Assembly: GCA_030770545.1 (NCBI GenBank)
Contig: CM061091.1
Location: 6,504,501-6,568,500 of the forward strand
DNA from: Macropodus opercularis
Lineage: Eukaryota; Chordata; Actinopteri; Anabantiformes; Osphronemidae
Length of the DNA: 64,000 nt
Direction: 5' to 3'
The notes below the pieces were generated by a model. It was not told the origin of the DNA, searched no databases, and saw only the letters and a program-made list of their open reading frames with translations. Positions 1 through 15,200 of this stretch are shown in pieces. Numbering within the stretch: the first letter of the stretch is position 1; every line of letters begins with the position of its first letter. The position numbers and the translations under genes are program-made.

Positions 1-2603
1 CATGTCCGTGCTGTGTTTAGAGGAAGTTAAAGGAAGTCTGTAGCGTCTTCAAGAACTGTGCTCAGTTGGGGACAAGTTGTGAGCATTCGAGATGACTTTG
101 AAATACAAATAATACAGTGATATATAACGTAGGAATTTCTGACCACTTGACATAAACAGTTCCACACTTGTGGTAGGAAAGACTGGTATTTTTATAGACT
201 TCTTCAAAGACTTATCAGCTCTGTGATTCAGCCACTGACGCATCTCGCTTCATGTGTGTTTGTAAAAGTCAAACAATACTTATTTGCACAGTCATGGTCA
301 CAGCCTCTGAGGATGTTGGTGTGTTATCTTAGCTTCGAGCTGTAAGATTGCTGTCACATCAGGAAATTTAACACCCGTTTCAAACAGGAGACGCTGGTTT
401 GGTGTGTAGATATGGAATAGGTTACTAGCTGTCATCAATTTTGCCAGGGCTGAACTTTAGTTTAATACGTCTTAGACTGTCCACTGAGAGCAAATATGTT
501 CATGGTGTTCTTTTTGAAATGAATCTTTATTTTTAGTATGTGTAGTATAAGTTTTTTTTTTTAAGAAATCATGTTCTGGAGATCTATCATTTATGCTATC
601 AGCAGTATGATCTGCTGCTGATTTAATCATTTAGTTTTGGTTTAAGACTTTCTTTAATTCTGCAAAACTGCATTTCACATCAGTTGGCACTTCTACTCTT
701 ACAAAGTATCAGACTTAGGAAAGGCACCAACTACGTGATTATGATTTGTAGAACATACTTCATCACCTCAGTGTAGTTTGGTAGAAACTTGTTTATACAG
801 CGTTACAGTATATGTACTGTGTCTGTGTACTTATCAATCCTGCAACACCAAAGTTATTGTTTATTTATAAAGTGCTGTAAATAGAGAACAATTTATTGCT
901 TGCTGAGAAAGCATAGTGTTTCCCAAACTTTTCTGCGTCACATACATACAGTAAAACTTTATAGGCCAGCGTTAAAGTAGCAGTGTGACAACCTGTTAGC
1001 TGGTTGGTGTGAGTTTTCCATGACTCACTGCCCTCCAGCTTTTGAAGCCTAAATCCTCCTCTCAGTGATGTGTGATAATGGTCTCCATGTTTCTGTGGGT
1101 GCTGCTGAGGCTTGAGGCTAAGTATTGTTTAGAGTGTAGCACATGGGTGGGAGGAAAAGTTAGGAAGGCAAACACTCCACCTATCATCACCAGCATAGTT
1201 TACCAAACTTTTATGATGGAGATTTACATTATTCAAAGGCTCCACAGCATCCAGAGCACCTGCATTGTTCAGAGCGTGTCCCTGTACTTGTTTTGGTTTC
1301 TTTGTTGAACTGGAATTCAACTCTGTAAATAATAGCTGGACTCTGTTTTATACTGAACATAAAACTGTGTAATGTGTTTATGTTATATGTTGTTCACATC
1401 AGAGGGCTAATGGATGATCCTTTGTTGTCCCTCCTTTGATGAAAAGTCCAGATATTTAATTTTTACTATACAGTCTTCAATTCCTTTGTTCATACATTTC
1501 TTTTTCATGTTAAAGGCTAAGACCAGAGGATCCCCAGTTTCACAACCACTGCAATGTCTTTCACCTACTGACTGTAAAGTCTCAGTTTCAACATAATTCA
1601 ACTTATTCATCTGTGCAAAAAAAAACTTAACGTTGCTAAAACTTCCTTCTGCTAGATGACATTGTTCTGACATAATACTGCGCTACTGCAACCTGCAAAA
1701 GAATTTAATTTGAGCCGATAATAATTGAAACCTAGTTTTACTTAATGTGTGTCAGTTGAGTCCAAATTATGACCTACATGTGCAAAACTATCAGACGCAC
1801 ATCACAATTCATCTACCGCTAATGCTTGTTACGTGATGTATATCTGACTTGTACTTTATACATCATGTTGTTAAAACTGAGATGCTTGTTTTTCTTTGGC
1901 TTTGGAATTTGGTTAAAGAGGAAAATGGGCTCACAGTGACACTGCAGAAGGATGACTCAATTTTTAATAGTTAGATGTAATAATTTGATAACAACGAAGC
2001 TTTTTGGCACAAACAAATAAACTGTATCAGGTTATGAATTCACTGATGTCACAGTGATTAAATGCAGTTCATTGTTGGTTTAAGTCTTTGGGAGGTCTTG
2101 AAAATAACTAGAAAAGCCTTATGCTTCAACAGCAAGGAGTTTGACTGTAGAAATCCTGTGACCTTTGAATTAGCGCCACTAGCAGGCAGTACGTTGTACT
2201 TGTACCATCAGTACATTAGCAACATCATTGCGAATTTATTATTTTTTTTACATACTGTATTTGATCATCATGGTTTGTCCAAGTTTTGAAGAGTGTATTT
2301 TACACCTTCTGGGTCTTTGATGTGATTGTGTTATGAAACTTTATAAAAGCAGACCGTGAAACAGTTGTTGTATTAGGTAAACAAAAACAATAGCCTGAAA
2401 GCACAGCAATCTAAACTTTATTAACCATAGCCTGAATAGAACCTGACTAGTAGTAGTATAAAGTGCACACTGAAAATATAAACGTGTCAATACCTGTACA
2501 GCACTGTCAAAAATAAATAGATGTCAAATTAAGTTTTTTGTGCTATATTTGAATATAACTGTAGTAATTTTTCTCATTGTCTCTCTCTTTCCCCCCCCTA
2601 CAG
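1..2603 (+). other. igf1r intron 1 (3' end)
   Basis: Between the upstream, unseen exon 1 and the exon 2 acceptor. I see AT-rich sequence with short ORFs only, no recognisable repeat family and no conserved coding match. Confidence 0.7.
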
Positions 2604-3170
2604 TCTGTGGACCCAGCATTGACATTGGCAATGATATCAGTGAATTTAGGCAGCTGGAGAACTGCACAGTGGTGGAGGGCTACTTGCAGATCCTTCTCAT
2701 TAATGACAAAAACAATATTAATGTCAACCAGGAAGTCTTCCGTTCTCTCAGTTTCCCTAAACTAACCATGATCACAGATTACCTGCTGCTGTTCCGGGTA
2801 TCTGGCTTGGACAGCCTGAGCACTCTCTTTCCCAACCTCACTGTCATTCGCGGACGTAGCCTGCTCTACAACTATGCCTTGGTGATTTTTGAGATGACCA
2901 GTCTGAAAGATATTGGCCTTTACAACCTGAGGAACATCACTCGCGGCGCTATTCGGATTGAAAAGAACCCCGAGCTTTGCTACCTGGATTCGATTGATTG
3001 GTCACTCATCATGGATGCTGAGGCCAACAATTACATCGCAGGGAACAAGCAGTCCAAGGAGTGCAGCGATGTTTGTCCGGGTATCATGGAGAACAGCCCT
3101 CAGTGCAGAAAGACCATATTTAACAACGACTACAACTACCGCTGCTGGAACTCCAATCACTGCCAGAAAG
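2604..3170 (+). CDS. igf1r: igf1r exon 2: L1 ligand-binding domain
   Basis: Starts after a polypyrimidine tract and CAG, and ends AAAG|gtgagt. It encodes CGPSID to HCQK, including the LENCTV, FPNLTVIRG and NITRGAIRIEKN motifs of L1. It carries about seven extra residues after LLIN compared with human IGF1R, so the exon is 567 bp. Frame entering: two bases complete a codon begun in exon 1. Confidence 0.97.
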
Positions 3171-3700
3171 GTGAGTTGACTGTCACACACACAACAGCTC
3201 ATTGGGGATTTAAATTGCAAATAGATCGTGCAGACATTCGAGCCTTGGGCCTGATTTGTGTAGATTTGGATTTGGGAGGGAAATGAACGACCCTGCACCT
3301 ACAGCTGTGGCTTGCAACTTGTCACCTTAACTGGTGAGTTTTGGCTGCAGGGAAGGAGAAAGGCAGTGGTGTGTTGTTATGCATGATTGAACTGTCTGCA
3401 AATCGTCACTGGAACATATTTCAGGTGTTTATTCCAGTGAGCAGCATTTATAAAAAAAAATAGGTATTGCTTCAGTCTGCAGTCCGGGTTGTTGTTGTGC
3501 AAAGGTTTTCTTAAGCGCCTTCTGGTTGTCAAATGTCAAAATCTGTTTTATGTATATATAGCAAAACCTTATATTCAGGTGTCTAGTGGTAAATGCGTAA
3601 ACTCAATTGAAATGTTCTCATCTGCCCAAACAAAGTAAATGTTGCAGAGTTTAATGAAACTACTCTAAGCATTAGCTTTAATATTGTGTTAGTTTAGCCT

Positions 3701-3746
<46 letters not shown>

Positions 3747-6201
3747 TTCTGAATTGTTTCCCTGGTGACTGGCGCCTTGCTGCAGACTCAGCATGTTGAT
3801 GTTTTCAGTCTTGTGACATGAAACTGTTGCAGGAGTCAACAGCATCAAAGACACTCGGCGCACAGACGGAGATGGAGGCACACATGCACTCAGCCTGCGT
3901 TGTGGGTTGTTGAGGTGTGGGTATGCTGGAAAACTATTCAGGAGGCAGAATATATGGCATAGATGGAGGTGAAGGGGTTGTTGAATCCACAATAAAGTCT
4001 AGACCTCTTCTCTTGTCCTTGTCTGTGTTTACATTAGACCTGGAGAAAAAAAGCCAAGGGTCTCTCTCTGAGAAGGACACCGTATCAGTCTAGATCACCT
4101 AACAACATAACCAGTGAGCAGTGCGATCGTACCCTAGTGCCCATGACATGCATCTACAGTTTTGTCTTCACATGTAGGAAGGCCACCCGTCTTCTCTTCT
4201 GGCACACTAGACACTGACAGTTGGCAGGTGTGTGTGTGTGTGTGTGTGTGTGTGAGTGCGTGTGTGTGTGTGTGACAGAACAAATTTGATCAAAGTATAT
4301 CATAAGGTTTTAGCTTGTCACTTCTTTGTGTAAGCAACAAAAACCCATGTAAAAGCACAGAACAGACCTGCAGCACAGCATGTCATAATATTGGGTCATT
4401 TGTTTGTTTCCAGCTCGATGAGTCTTGTAAAAAGTATTTTTAGAGCTTGCAGGGTGTGAAGGACCGGAAGAAGATTTAAATATTATTTTTAAATAACCAA
4501 TAACAATGCTTGATGCCTTTGCCTTTAGTGCATCTGTTCCCAGCTCTACTGCAGGTCCTACTACCTAGTAGCAGCTCTACTTCTCCTAACATCACTATTG
4601 CAAGCAGACATTTTTCTTGTTTGCAGCTGTATGACGTCAGAGTTCAGCAGACGCATGTTGGCACACAGACCTCTGTTCCCTTATAGATTTGACTGACTGG
4701 TGCCAGCACAGTTCAGATGGTGTCTGGGGGAGAAATTGTATTCTTTGTTTACATTGCAAAAGAAACACAAGTATTTAAGTGGGGAAAACTCATCAGGCCC
4801 AGGAGGCTGATTGTATGTGTAAAATATGAGTGTCCAGATCATTTTATTTCTGACAAAGCCCCAAAGCTGCATGGTTGCAGTTTTCAGAACTTGACTAACT
4901 GAACACATGGGACACTTTCAGGCATGATCAGTGTGTTTGTGTTCAGTCATCATGTTAGACATTTTTTTTGTTTGTTTTTTGAGGCCTTTTAGGTTTAGAC
5001 TAAATTGAGAAGAAATGGAGAATGACCCTGTGAAGATGCTTAAGCAGTCTACCAGGCTCCAGAGGGAGTGTGCCAGCCAGGGCAAATGGCCCATCAGTTG
5101 CTGCTGTGCTGCTGCCTTAAAACAGAATTGATCTCAAACAACATGAGCTCTACAGCTCTCACTGCAGAAGCTGCATTGTTGTGCTGTTTATTAAGTGCTT
5201 TATTGGAGAGGTCTGGTGGTAGTAAAGCTGGGCTTCATTACAGCTGGGGAGGCCGATAGCTGGATAAGTTGGATTCTTCTCTCAAGTCTGCCAGCTCCAG
5301 TACCTGCAGTTCAGAGGTGGTTTGGGTGTTTGATATGCCATCCCCTGTAGTGGTCGCATGTAGCAATAAACAAAAAGCTGCTCATGCTATATTATGATGC
5401 TTGTCTGTTTACTTGTTTTTGTAGCAGCAGCAGGAAGCACTGAGCCCATAGATCACGACAATATTATCAGGATTATCATTTGTCCCTACTGATAACACCC
5501 TGTATCAAGCTTCAGTAACTGTATCTGGGTTCTTTTGTTTGAATGTGTGCCTTGCTCACAACCCTTATGCCGCACTGGCAGTATCAACTTTGTATGCAAA
5601 GGTGAGTTGTTGTTGTTTTGTGTTCTCATTCATAAAACTGTTACAGGGGAAAAAAGGACTCAAAGCTTGTTTTCTTCTTTGGGAAACTGGAGTCTTTTTA
5701 GTGGCAGTGGTGGGGGCTGCATTCTCCCATGTTTACTTCCCTCATTTGTTTTTTGGAATCTGGTTTTGTCTCGTTCATAACTCATAAGCTTCCTCTAAAG
5801 AAGAGCCATGTCTATACATGCTGGGAAACAAACACACACACACATTTTGTGCTTTCTCTCTCCCAAACACACAAGCTCACACATTGACAGCATGGGGGAT
5901 GTTTTTCCGGTGCTTTGTATTGTCTGAGGAGATGAAAGCACATCATTAAAGTACAAAGTAGGTCTTCTGGGATTTACTGGAACGATTTTTGCCTTTTGTT
6001 AACCCCTGGTTGAAGGATTGCACATTGCGCAGGGTTGTCTGCAGGGTGGTTGTTCAGCCTGCTTCAAAAGTCATTTACTACATTTGACATGTCAATGTTT
6101 GGTCTTATATTTATGTTAACATGTTAACATGTTCCAGATGAGTCAGTAAACCTCATGCAGTATTATTAGTATAAATAAATCCTGTGTGTCTTGTACACTA
6201 T

Positions 6202-6286
<85 letters not shown>

Positions 6287-9200
6287 TAGGTGTTTTTTGT
6301 TTGATGACTTTATGGTAACATGCTAATGCTGAGTATACTGCCGCACTGTCAGTGAAACTGTGGGTTATCTGATATAGGAAACATCAGTTGTTCAGCAGAA
6401 AAACAAATTCTTGTGTGTGTGAGTCAGGGAGAAAGAGTAGAGTATTGTGTGTTTCCTCCCCCAGTCCTGTTTTTGGTTGGTTTTGTATGTAGAACGTTTT
6501 TGTTAGGACATTTTAAAGAATTGAATAATGCGTTTTTTTGAGTTTCAGTCTTCTTGTTGTCTTCAGCAGTGAACCATCTCTTCTTCATTTGACCTTTGAA
6601 GTTTTTACTATCACTCAGCTTGCTCTAGGTGAGTTATCTTGGGTAAGCATGGCCTGTTTTAGGGGGTGATTTATGCTATAAAATGTTTAGTTATGTGTTT
6701 AATTTTTAATGTAGTCTTTTCAGAGTCAGGGCCCTGTCGTTGTCATTCAACACTATCTGCATAGAAATGGGGAAATTCTGTGATTTTTTATTTTTTTTAT
6801 TTTTACAAATTACATGCAAAGAAACAAAGAGAAGAGGAAATCGTGAAGAAGTTTTGCTTTGAGCATGTAAACAGGTGTTTTAAACTTTGTTGTGCCACAA
6901 GGTTTATATCAACTGACATCACTCAGATGTTGTGGCAGTTTGTTTTGAAGTACTGCGCTTATAAATATACATGGCAATACACGCCTTACATTACATCAGG
7001 CCATGTGTTAGTCACTAGAATAGTACAGTACACACTACCATAAAATGGGGACTTTTGTGATTAGAGTCGTAAAGTTAGAGAAGCTCTGATTGAGCAGAGA
7101 GTTTTTGTTGTCCTGACTTGTCTTGTCTGATTTGTGTGACCCAGGGCTTAGGGTTTAAGGAATCTCAGTGACTACTAGTCCCTGCTTATCTCCGTGTAAT
7201 CTCGGCTATGATTAGCTTCATAACCGGGTAAAGACACCCACTCTCTTACTTGATGCATAGACTATTCTGGGGTTTGGTGAAGCTAGCTTAGGATAGTGTG
7301 GATGCCTGTTGAATGAAGTAAATGAGAAATGTGCTCTCTTCTCTGAACAGCTCCCATGTATGCCACCATTGTATTAGTGACACAAAATATATTTAGTGGT
7401 CTGTTGAATCAGGTTAAATAGCAGTTCACTGCAAGTTGAAAATGTACACTATTGATTCATCAAATAGTTTTCCATATTTAGCTTTCTATCTTGATTTGGT
7501 TACAACCAAAGTAAGTGTGTCAGAGATTTTTTTTTAGTTACAGTTTCTTTTAAATAAAGATGTATGTGTTCAAAGATCTTTGGATAGAGAAATATAACTT
7601 CATTCAAGCTAATGGTAGAAATACCCAGGTCACTAATTCTCCACGCTACAGTTGTATGAAGTAAAATCAGAGAAAAATTAGACATTTGTGTGCGTCTCAG
7701 AGAGGAAAAACACAACACCACAAAACCAACACAGAGGAGTTTACACTTTTTTTGGTTGCTAGCTACCTTTTCAATAAAGTTTTGGTCACTTAACTTATTT
7801 TGAAGACTTGCAGCTTGGACTCATATTAGAAGTTATAAGAGAACAGATCGGAGATTGGCGGCATGTCCATCATTGCATTGTACATCAACCTATAATCTAA
7901 TGCGTGTGAAGATAGGTGATAGGCAAACATCCAATACATATCAATCTATCTGCACTATAGTCGTGATCTTGCAGTTCTAATATGTTTTACTTTGGTACAT
8001 TAGAAGCACGGTTTGTATGAAGTTAAATACGCACTTGAATGGTAAAAGACATCTATTGTCTGAGTGGTGGTGATCTTAATTTCATTTCGCTGGCCTGATC
8101 TCCAGTGGCAGCCTTTACGGATCTTAACATGCAGTGTAAGATAATAAACATTACACTATGTGCCCATAAAATATCACATTTCTAAAAATCCAGTTTTAGA
8201 GCAAATAAAATCTCATATGTTTTAAATAAAATTTAGTATAGATTAGTCAAAAAGTGTTCATATAGTCTGTGAGGAACTGGATTCAGTTAAATGCCATCAT
8301 TAGAAATTATGAATTTAGTAACTGCACAGACAGCTTTATTGTGTTTTCACACAGCAGGTAATCTGTAAGCAGAATTGATTGTTGCATCTAAAATGGCATA
8401 ATGATGCACAACTAGCAACGCACCCCTTACCCTGACCCAGAACCCGAAGGCTGTCAGGACTGGTAATTATAGGGACTGTTTTGTAAACCAGGCACATCTC
8501 TGACTACTTTTAGTGAACAGTCACACCCATCCCTGGTATTCCTGGAAGAGAACATTACTGGTTTGGCTGTGTTAAAGTGCCTACTGTAATTATGTGGCCT
8601 TTAATTGTGCTCTGTTAACACCGTTGGATTGGGATGAACTGTGACCGGGCACTGAGATGAGCCTGTTGTTTGTGGATTTGAGGCTGGTTGGATTTGGTCT
8701 GAAAGTTTATGTTTTGGTATAAACGTTCATTTTTCATGATGTTGCGCTGGTGTGATTACAAAAGAGAGGTGATGAAAATAGAGTGTAAATGCTGGAATAT
8801 GTTAACCCTGGAGTTGGACTTTTTGTGTCTGTGGTGTGTTTGAATGCAGTAGACTTAACACATTTTGTATCTCTCAGGGATAGAACAAGCTGTACATGTT
8901 ATGAAAACAACATCAGCAGTTTTTATGAAATGAAAAAAAGGGGCATAGGCTAGCAGGCTAAATTGTCCCTTTGCACACAGTCATGTACAGTATGTCTCAG
9001 AAGTGAGTACACCCGTCAAATTTCTTGTAAATATTTAATATATCTTTTCATGTGACAACACTGAAGAAATGACACTTTGCTACAATGTAAAGTAGTGAGT
9101 GTACAGTTTGTATAACAGTGTAAAGTTGCTGTGCCCTTAAAAAAACTCCAAACACAGCCATTAATGTCTAAACCCCTGGCAACAAAATAGAGTACACCCC

Positions 9201-12200
9201 TAAGTGAAAATGTCCAAATTGGGGCCCAATTAGCCATTTTCCCTCCCTGGTGTCATTAGCGTTACAAGGTCTCAGGTGTGAATGGGGAGCAGGTGTGTTC
9301 AATTTGGTTTTTATGGTTCTAACTCTCTCATACTGGTCACTGGAAGTGCAGCATGGCACCTGATGGCAAAGAACTCTCAGAGCGTCTGAAAAAAAGGATT
9401 GTTGCTATATATAATGCTATATAAAGATGGCCTGAGCTATAAGAAGATTGCCATGATACCCTGAAAATGAGCTGCAGCACAGTGGCCAAGACCATACAGC
9501 GGTTTAACAGGACAGGCTCTACTCAGAACAGGCCTCGCCAGGGTCAACCAAAGAAGTTGAGTGCATGTGCTCAGCATCCTATCCAGAGGTTGTCTTTGGG
9601 AAAAAGAGGATTCCAGTGGCAACCTGTTAAGCTCTGAACTCCATGCCCAAGAGGGTTAAGGAGGTGCACACAAAATATTGACACTTTGGGCCGAATTTAC
9701 ACATTTTCACTTAAGGGTGTACTCACTTTTGTTGCCTGGGGTTTAGACAATAATGGCTGTGTTTGGCATGTAGATGTGTGTGTTTACATTGTAGCAAAGT
9801 GGCATTTCTTCAGTGTTGTCGCATGAAAAGATATATTAAATATTTACAAGAAATGTGAGGGATGTACTCACTTCTGTGACATACTGTAGGCATGTCAATT
9901 AAGTATTTTAAGGTGAAGTATTAATTCACTGACCTTGAGTATGTTTCACCTCTGGTCATACTGTTGACTGTGGTTCAGTTTGGTCAGAAGGTCAGTGACA
10001 CATCATCTACTATCAGGACAGGATAGCGTTAAGGATTCCTGCTTATCAAAGGAAGCTAAGAATGTGGAAAAACAGCCAGACCTTGAATTCTGGCCGTGAT
10101 AAGTTGTGCATCACAATTGAAGGCTGACAGATAGTCATCATTACAGCCAATAGGCCATGGCTGCCACGAGGTGAAAGGGAATCTTATACTCTGCCTCCTT
10201 CATCCTTTCCCTGAAATTCCAGGAATATTTCTGGCTTTATGTTTCAAGTAAACACACAAACACAAAGACTAAGGAATGTAGATAATTCCTTCTGATGCTT
10301 TGTGTGTTTGTATTTGGATGGTTGGAGGCAAGATAAGAGACTGCGTATTCTCATGTTTCATATAAGCAAATTTGAATGATTTAAAAGGGTTTTTGACAGT
10401 GGCAGTTCAACTCATACTGGTCTGAGTTACTATAACTGTGTCTTCTTTAATTACTTGTATGACTGCTTTAAAAATAAGCCATCTGCTTAAAACGTTGACA
10501 GTAAAGAATGACAAAGAGATTGTGTTACTTGACACTGTAAATAATTTAAGTTATCGGTCATGTGTGTGGCATGTATGTTGTGGGTTCGTTAAATCTTCTC
10601 TGGGTAGGATTTCACGGACTGTTGCTTGACATGCACATAGTCTATTGAGTCAGTGAGGTTATGTGTCCTAATCTTAAGGTAGGTAACGGGAAGCTGGTAA
10701 CCTGACGGCTCCTTATGAACCCCTGCCCAGCCATTCCACAACAACTTTCACAAGGTTAACTGTTGCCTTTTATTTCTTGCGGTGTCTAGGTTGATTGAAG
10801 AATAATCAATTGACAGATTTTTATTTTATTTTATTTTATTTTGGGTTTTTTTTATGGTGCGGCACTGGATTCACGGAAAATGTGTGTAATTTGATGCTAC
10901 AAAATATCTATATATCTGACAGTTGCTCGTAAGCAAATCTTATACTTTTGGGTATCAAATTGTCCCTTTTTAAACTTTTTCTATCCCACGTAACATTTTC
11001 TAAATAATGAGGGATGAAGGAAGGATGAAGGCCTTTGACACAGATGCTGTTGAAGTTCTGCGATAGTCCTCAGTTTCTTTGTGGTCATCTTTAGGTTAGG
11101 GCCTCAGAAAGAGGTGTTTTGATCAGCTCATCCTGCTCTACTGATGGTGTCTGTGACCCATTCACCCTGTTACTCAATGTGTGGATTTATGGTTTGAGTC
11201 GTCATCCGTTTATCTACTCTACTGTCTTTTTACATATCCCCAAACAACTGTGTAAGTACCGGGTACTGATACACCCTCATTGAAAGGACAAGCAAGAAAA
11301 CCTGTCCAGCATTTCATTAACAACACAATGTTCGTTCTTGTAGCACTACATTGCTTAGTTTTCCCTCTTTGAGCTCACTGTGATTATTAGCAGAAAGCTT
11401 TAGACCACAAATCTTCTTTAGGACACATATTCACAATGGGAGGAGCAATGTAGAGCTTTTTATTTTTATTTTTTTTTACCTGTGTCACGGACCATGAACA
11501 CTGCCAAAATCTGCCTTGGAGTAAAAACTAACAAAGATTTATCAGATTCTATATGAAATTATACCTTGTGCCTTTCATTTCTACACAATTTAAGAAATTG
11601 TGTGTGTCATCTAATTTGTTTTCAAAGAAACTTACTGTGCACCAGCCTAAATGTCTATCTATGTCCTGTTTTTAGTCAATTTCTCCATCCAACACTGTGG
11701 ATGTTTTAGTAATTTGCTTAAATCCTTCAAAGTACAATGTGAGACTTCTTCTGGCTGATGAAAGTTCTTGATTGCAAAGCTGAAATAATGCCAGTAATTC
11801 TTCCAAAACTCTGTCGTGTTTATTTAGTTTGAATGTTGTGATGTTGATTATTCACAGACTTTAAGCAGTCCAAACCCAGCTGTTGTCTGAATGGACTTTA
11901 TGGGCAGTGTGTGAATGGACTGAATGAATTGATATCCTTGTTCTACTGATGTAAATCTGCCTGTAGACGACACACTCTACTAACTGACTGATTCACTGTT
12001 CAAACCCGAACAGTGACAGACTGTGCGATTTGTGACACAACATTCTTTGTAAGAAACTGAACCAGAATATTGTTGTGTTTTCTGTCTATTATCCAGTTGC
12101 TTGAGGAGACTCTGCTGGTGCTTTTTATTTTCTAAATTAGACTTAAGTAGTAGAGCATACACTGGAAGGGCATGGAGTGTGTGCAGTCTGGAAATGGGGC

Positions 12201-15200
12201 TGGTGTACTGTCACACTTTTGACACATCAACGTCATTCAAACACAGCTTTTAACTTTCAGAAAATGGGGAAAACATGACTGTGGAAACATCTGTCACTTC
12301 AGGACACTTTAGGGGCTCGTGAAAGTTAATAAAAGAGAGTGCACCTGCTCAGCTGGTAATACGATGATTCTGTGACAAGTTCGGGAATAGAAGAGAGGGG
12401 TTAAAAAAAGAAATTACAGTTAGACCAGTTTCAACCTAATCATTGAGCTCAAGTTGAGAAGATGTTTGTCTGTTGGTGGTGTTGTTTTTTGCCATCCAAC
12501 TGACAAATGAAAGAATGTTTGTCATGTAATCATTTATGTTTTTGTACTGTTCATTTGTATAAATCTTAAAATGATTTGAGTTAGGAATTGTTAATATAAT
12601 TTGATAAATGGAATAATCTCGTTTCATACTCTTAAATAAATAAGCTCATCTGGTACACATGAGTCCGAGATCCGGTTTCACTTATCTTTAAATGGTCCAC
12701 TTTCCTGTGGGTCACCCGTTTCAGTTTGTGTTGTTTATGTTGTTTGGCTCCCCCAGCTGGCAGCCCTTCCAGCTAATATGTGGGTTTTAGTGTGTGCGCG
12801 CCTTCTTTTAGAAAGACAGAACAGGTTAAATGTTGCTTCCCGCCGCTATTTCTCGACATCTGGTTTCCTTGTAGTCTCCTTTTCCTCATCCATCCGCTAC
12901 ACTCATCATTCGTCTACCCCCACTACCTACTTTTTGACCTCCTCCCCTTGTGCTGTAGTGCTGCGTGAGTCTGCCTCTGTAAGTGTGGTGAGGAGGAGAC
13001 GAGGATAAAAGCTGGGATCTATTATGTAGCAGCTGTCCAGTGGAATGCTGTTATGCACTATGAACCCTTCCACCTCTGTCCAGTCTATACCAATCAGTCT
13101 CTGTATGAGCGTTTGGGAAGCTACAGCAGCTGCAGCCTGAGCTTAACTTCAGGCAGCTATTATCTCCTTACCCTCCTCCTCAGCTTTCTACATGCACAAG
13201 CTGTACATCGCAAAATTACACCTTTCCAACACAGCTCCCATGCCATCACTCCATTGCAGAGGTCAGAGGACGAGATTGAGTCAAAGGGCAGTGGGGGCTC
13301 GGAGCAGAGAGGGAACACTGTGTGCCAGAGAAGTGTTTTTCCTCCTGCTGAGCACAAACAGCCTGCTGAATGGCTGGTGGGACCACACAGTCTGAAGGTT
13401 CTGATTGGCCTTTGTGTCAGTCAGGAGGCAGGTTTGAAGGTCATCTCATGGGCACTGGTTAATTGCTCTTCTATGGGAAACATTGGATTCTTTTTCCTCA
13501 GTCCACATACAGTATTTGGTTTTGGCTTACAGTTGAAATTACCTTTTTAGAATTTATGTTTTTCAGCACGACTTCAGGACTTGTGCATGTGCAACACTCA
13601 GTTATCCAATGTTTTTATTTGTAGGATTAAAATATTCCTGATTCCTAATTTTTTTTCAGCAGTTTTTTCATCTATAAATTTCACTGCTCAAGATTTAACC
13701 TTAAACTAATAGACTTGCAGATGACTTGTGAAATGATTTCCTTTTTCAATTTAACATCTGTTTTTTGTTTTCTCATTGTTTTGGTTTGTTTTAAATCTTG
13801 TCGCCTGGTGCAGGTCCTTCGTTTTGCTTATTTTAAACAGTAATAAAACAATTTCAAGCTGGTGAGTAAAATATTGATTCTGGAGTCATTGTAGGTAAAT
13901 CACTGAAATACAGTATAAATAAGAGTAGCAGAAGGGCAACTCTTCTGACCTAATTTCCTCAGTTTGTTTGACAAAGCAAATGGAGGCAACATGTTGAAAC
14001 GCGTTTCAGTGTTTTATCACTCAGCATCCTATAAACAGAACAGAGTTTCCCATAACGTTCCCTTTGTTTAGTTTGTTTAAACACAGCCCCTGGCTAACCT
14101 AGGTGGATGACATAATCCAAATTACAGTTTTCTGTTCATCTGCTTGTTTTTTTTCCCCTGCCCATTTGTTTACGCTTTGCAGAACACATAGTGACTAACA
14201 GACAGAAATCGTTTCAAGCAGTTTCCATAGCAACTGGTGTTTGTTTATGAGGCCGATATTGTAAGTGCTTTGAAGGTCCTGAATGTTTCTCCCTGTGGAG
14301 CAGCTTCTGTCATGGTTGGATTCAGGGTGGATGTTAAAGTGTGAAGACGTTTTTCCTTTTGCATGTATGTTATGCGATAAATATAACTTATTTAGGAAAC
14401 CTTTTTATAGCCCAGTATCAACAACTGGATATGGTGAAACCAAAAAGAAACTATTGATAGGTAAAACAGAGGTAACTTCACAGAGCTGCTGTGGCAATAT
14501 GTGTACTGTACAGGATAGTTTGAGAACACACTAAGTCATACGATCTCCCTGCCAGTACAGTATGAAGTCCTTTTTAAGGATGACAGACAACACAGATGGG
14601 TCCAAAATCCAAACCCCATTTACAGTCCCAGAAGAAGGAAATGTTCAAAAGGAAAGCGTAAGACAGACAATGTGAATGTAAAGGAGGGAGAGAAATATCA
14701 AGCGGTGGCTCAATCTTTTGGAGGACTAAGATACAGATCCAGAACATCTGGGTTGAGGTACAAACGGCCAGAGAGAGGGAGAGAGAGAGCTCATAAGCTG
14801 GCTAATAGTCCAGTACAGAAAGCTTGAGGGAAGAGAAGACTTAGAGATGCACAGCTTGGACGCTCATGTGTATGAGAGAACGAACATTCAAACTCACGAA
14901 GAGATTCACAAAGTTTACATTAATCTTGTCAACAGAAAAACACAAACTTCACTATAGGTACTAGGTTTAAATACAACTAAGACCATGTGCATGTGGAGTA
15001 GCAATAGCAATAAGATGACCAGCCTCTAACTAAACTTAAGGTGTAAAGATATTTATTTAGGCCCCAACTGCATGAGGTTATTTAAAGATAAAAAGGCCAT
15101 AAAGAGTTACCGGTATCATGGATTTCAGTAACATTCTATCATTATTCTATTTTTGAACAATTGAAAGTATTTAGTTTTCTGTCTACACAACTACTGAAGC

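Noticed and set aside
13053..13550. 165-codon open frame in igf1r intron 2
   Set aside because: No recognised domain, no clear splice context, and composition like surrounding intron; most likely chance.
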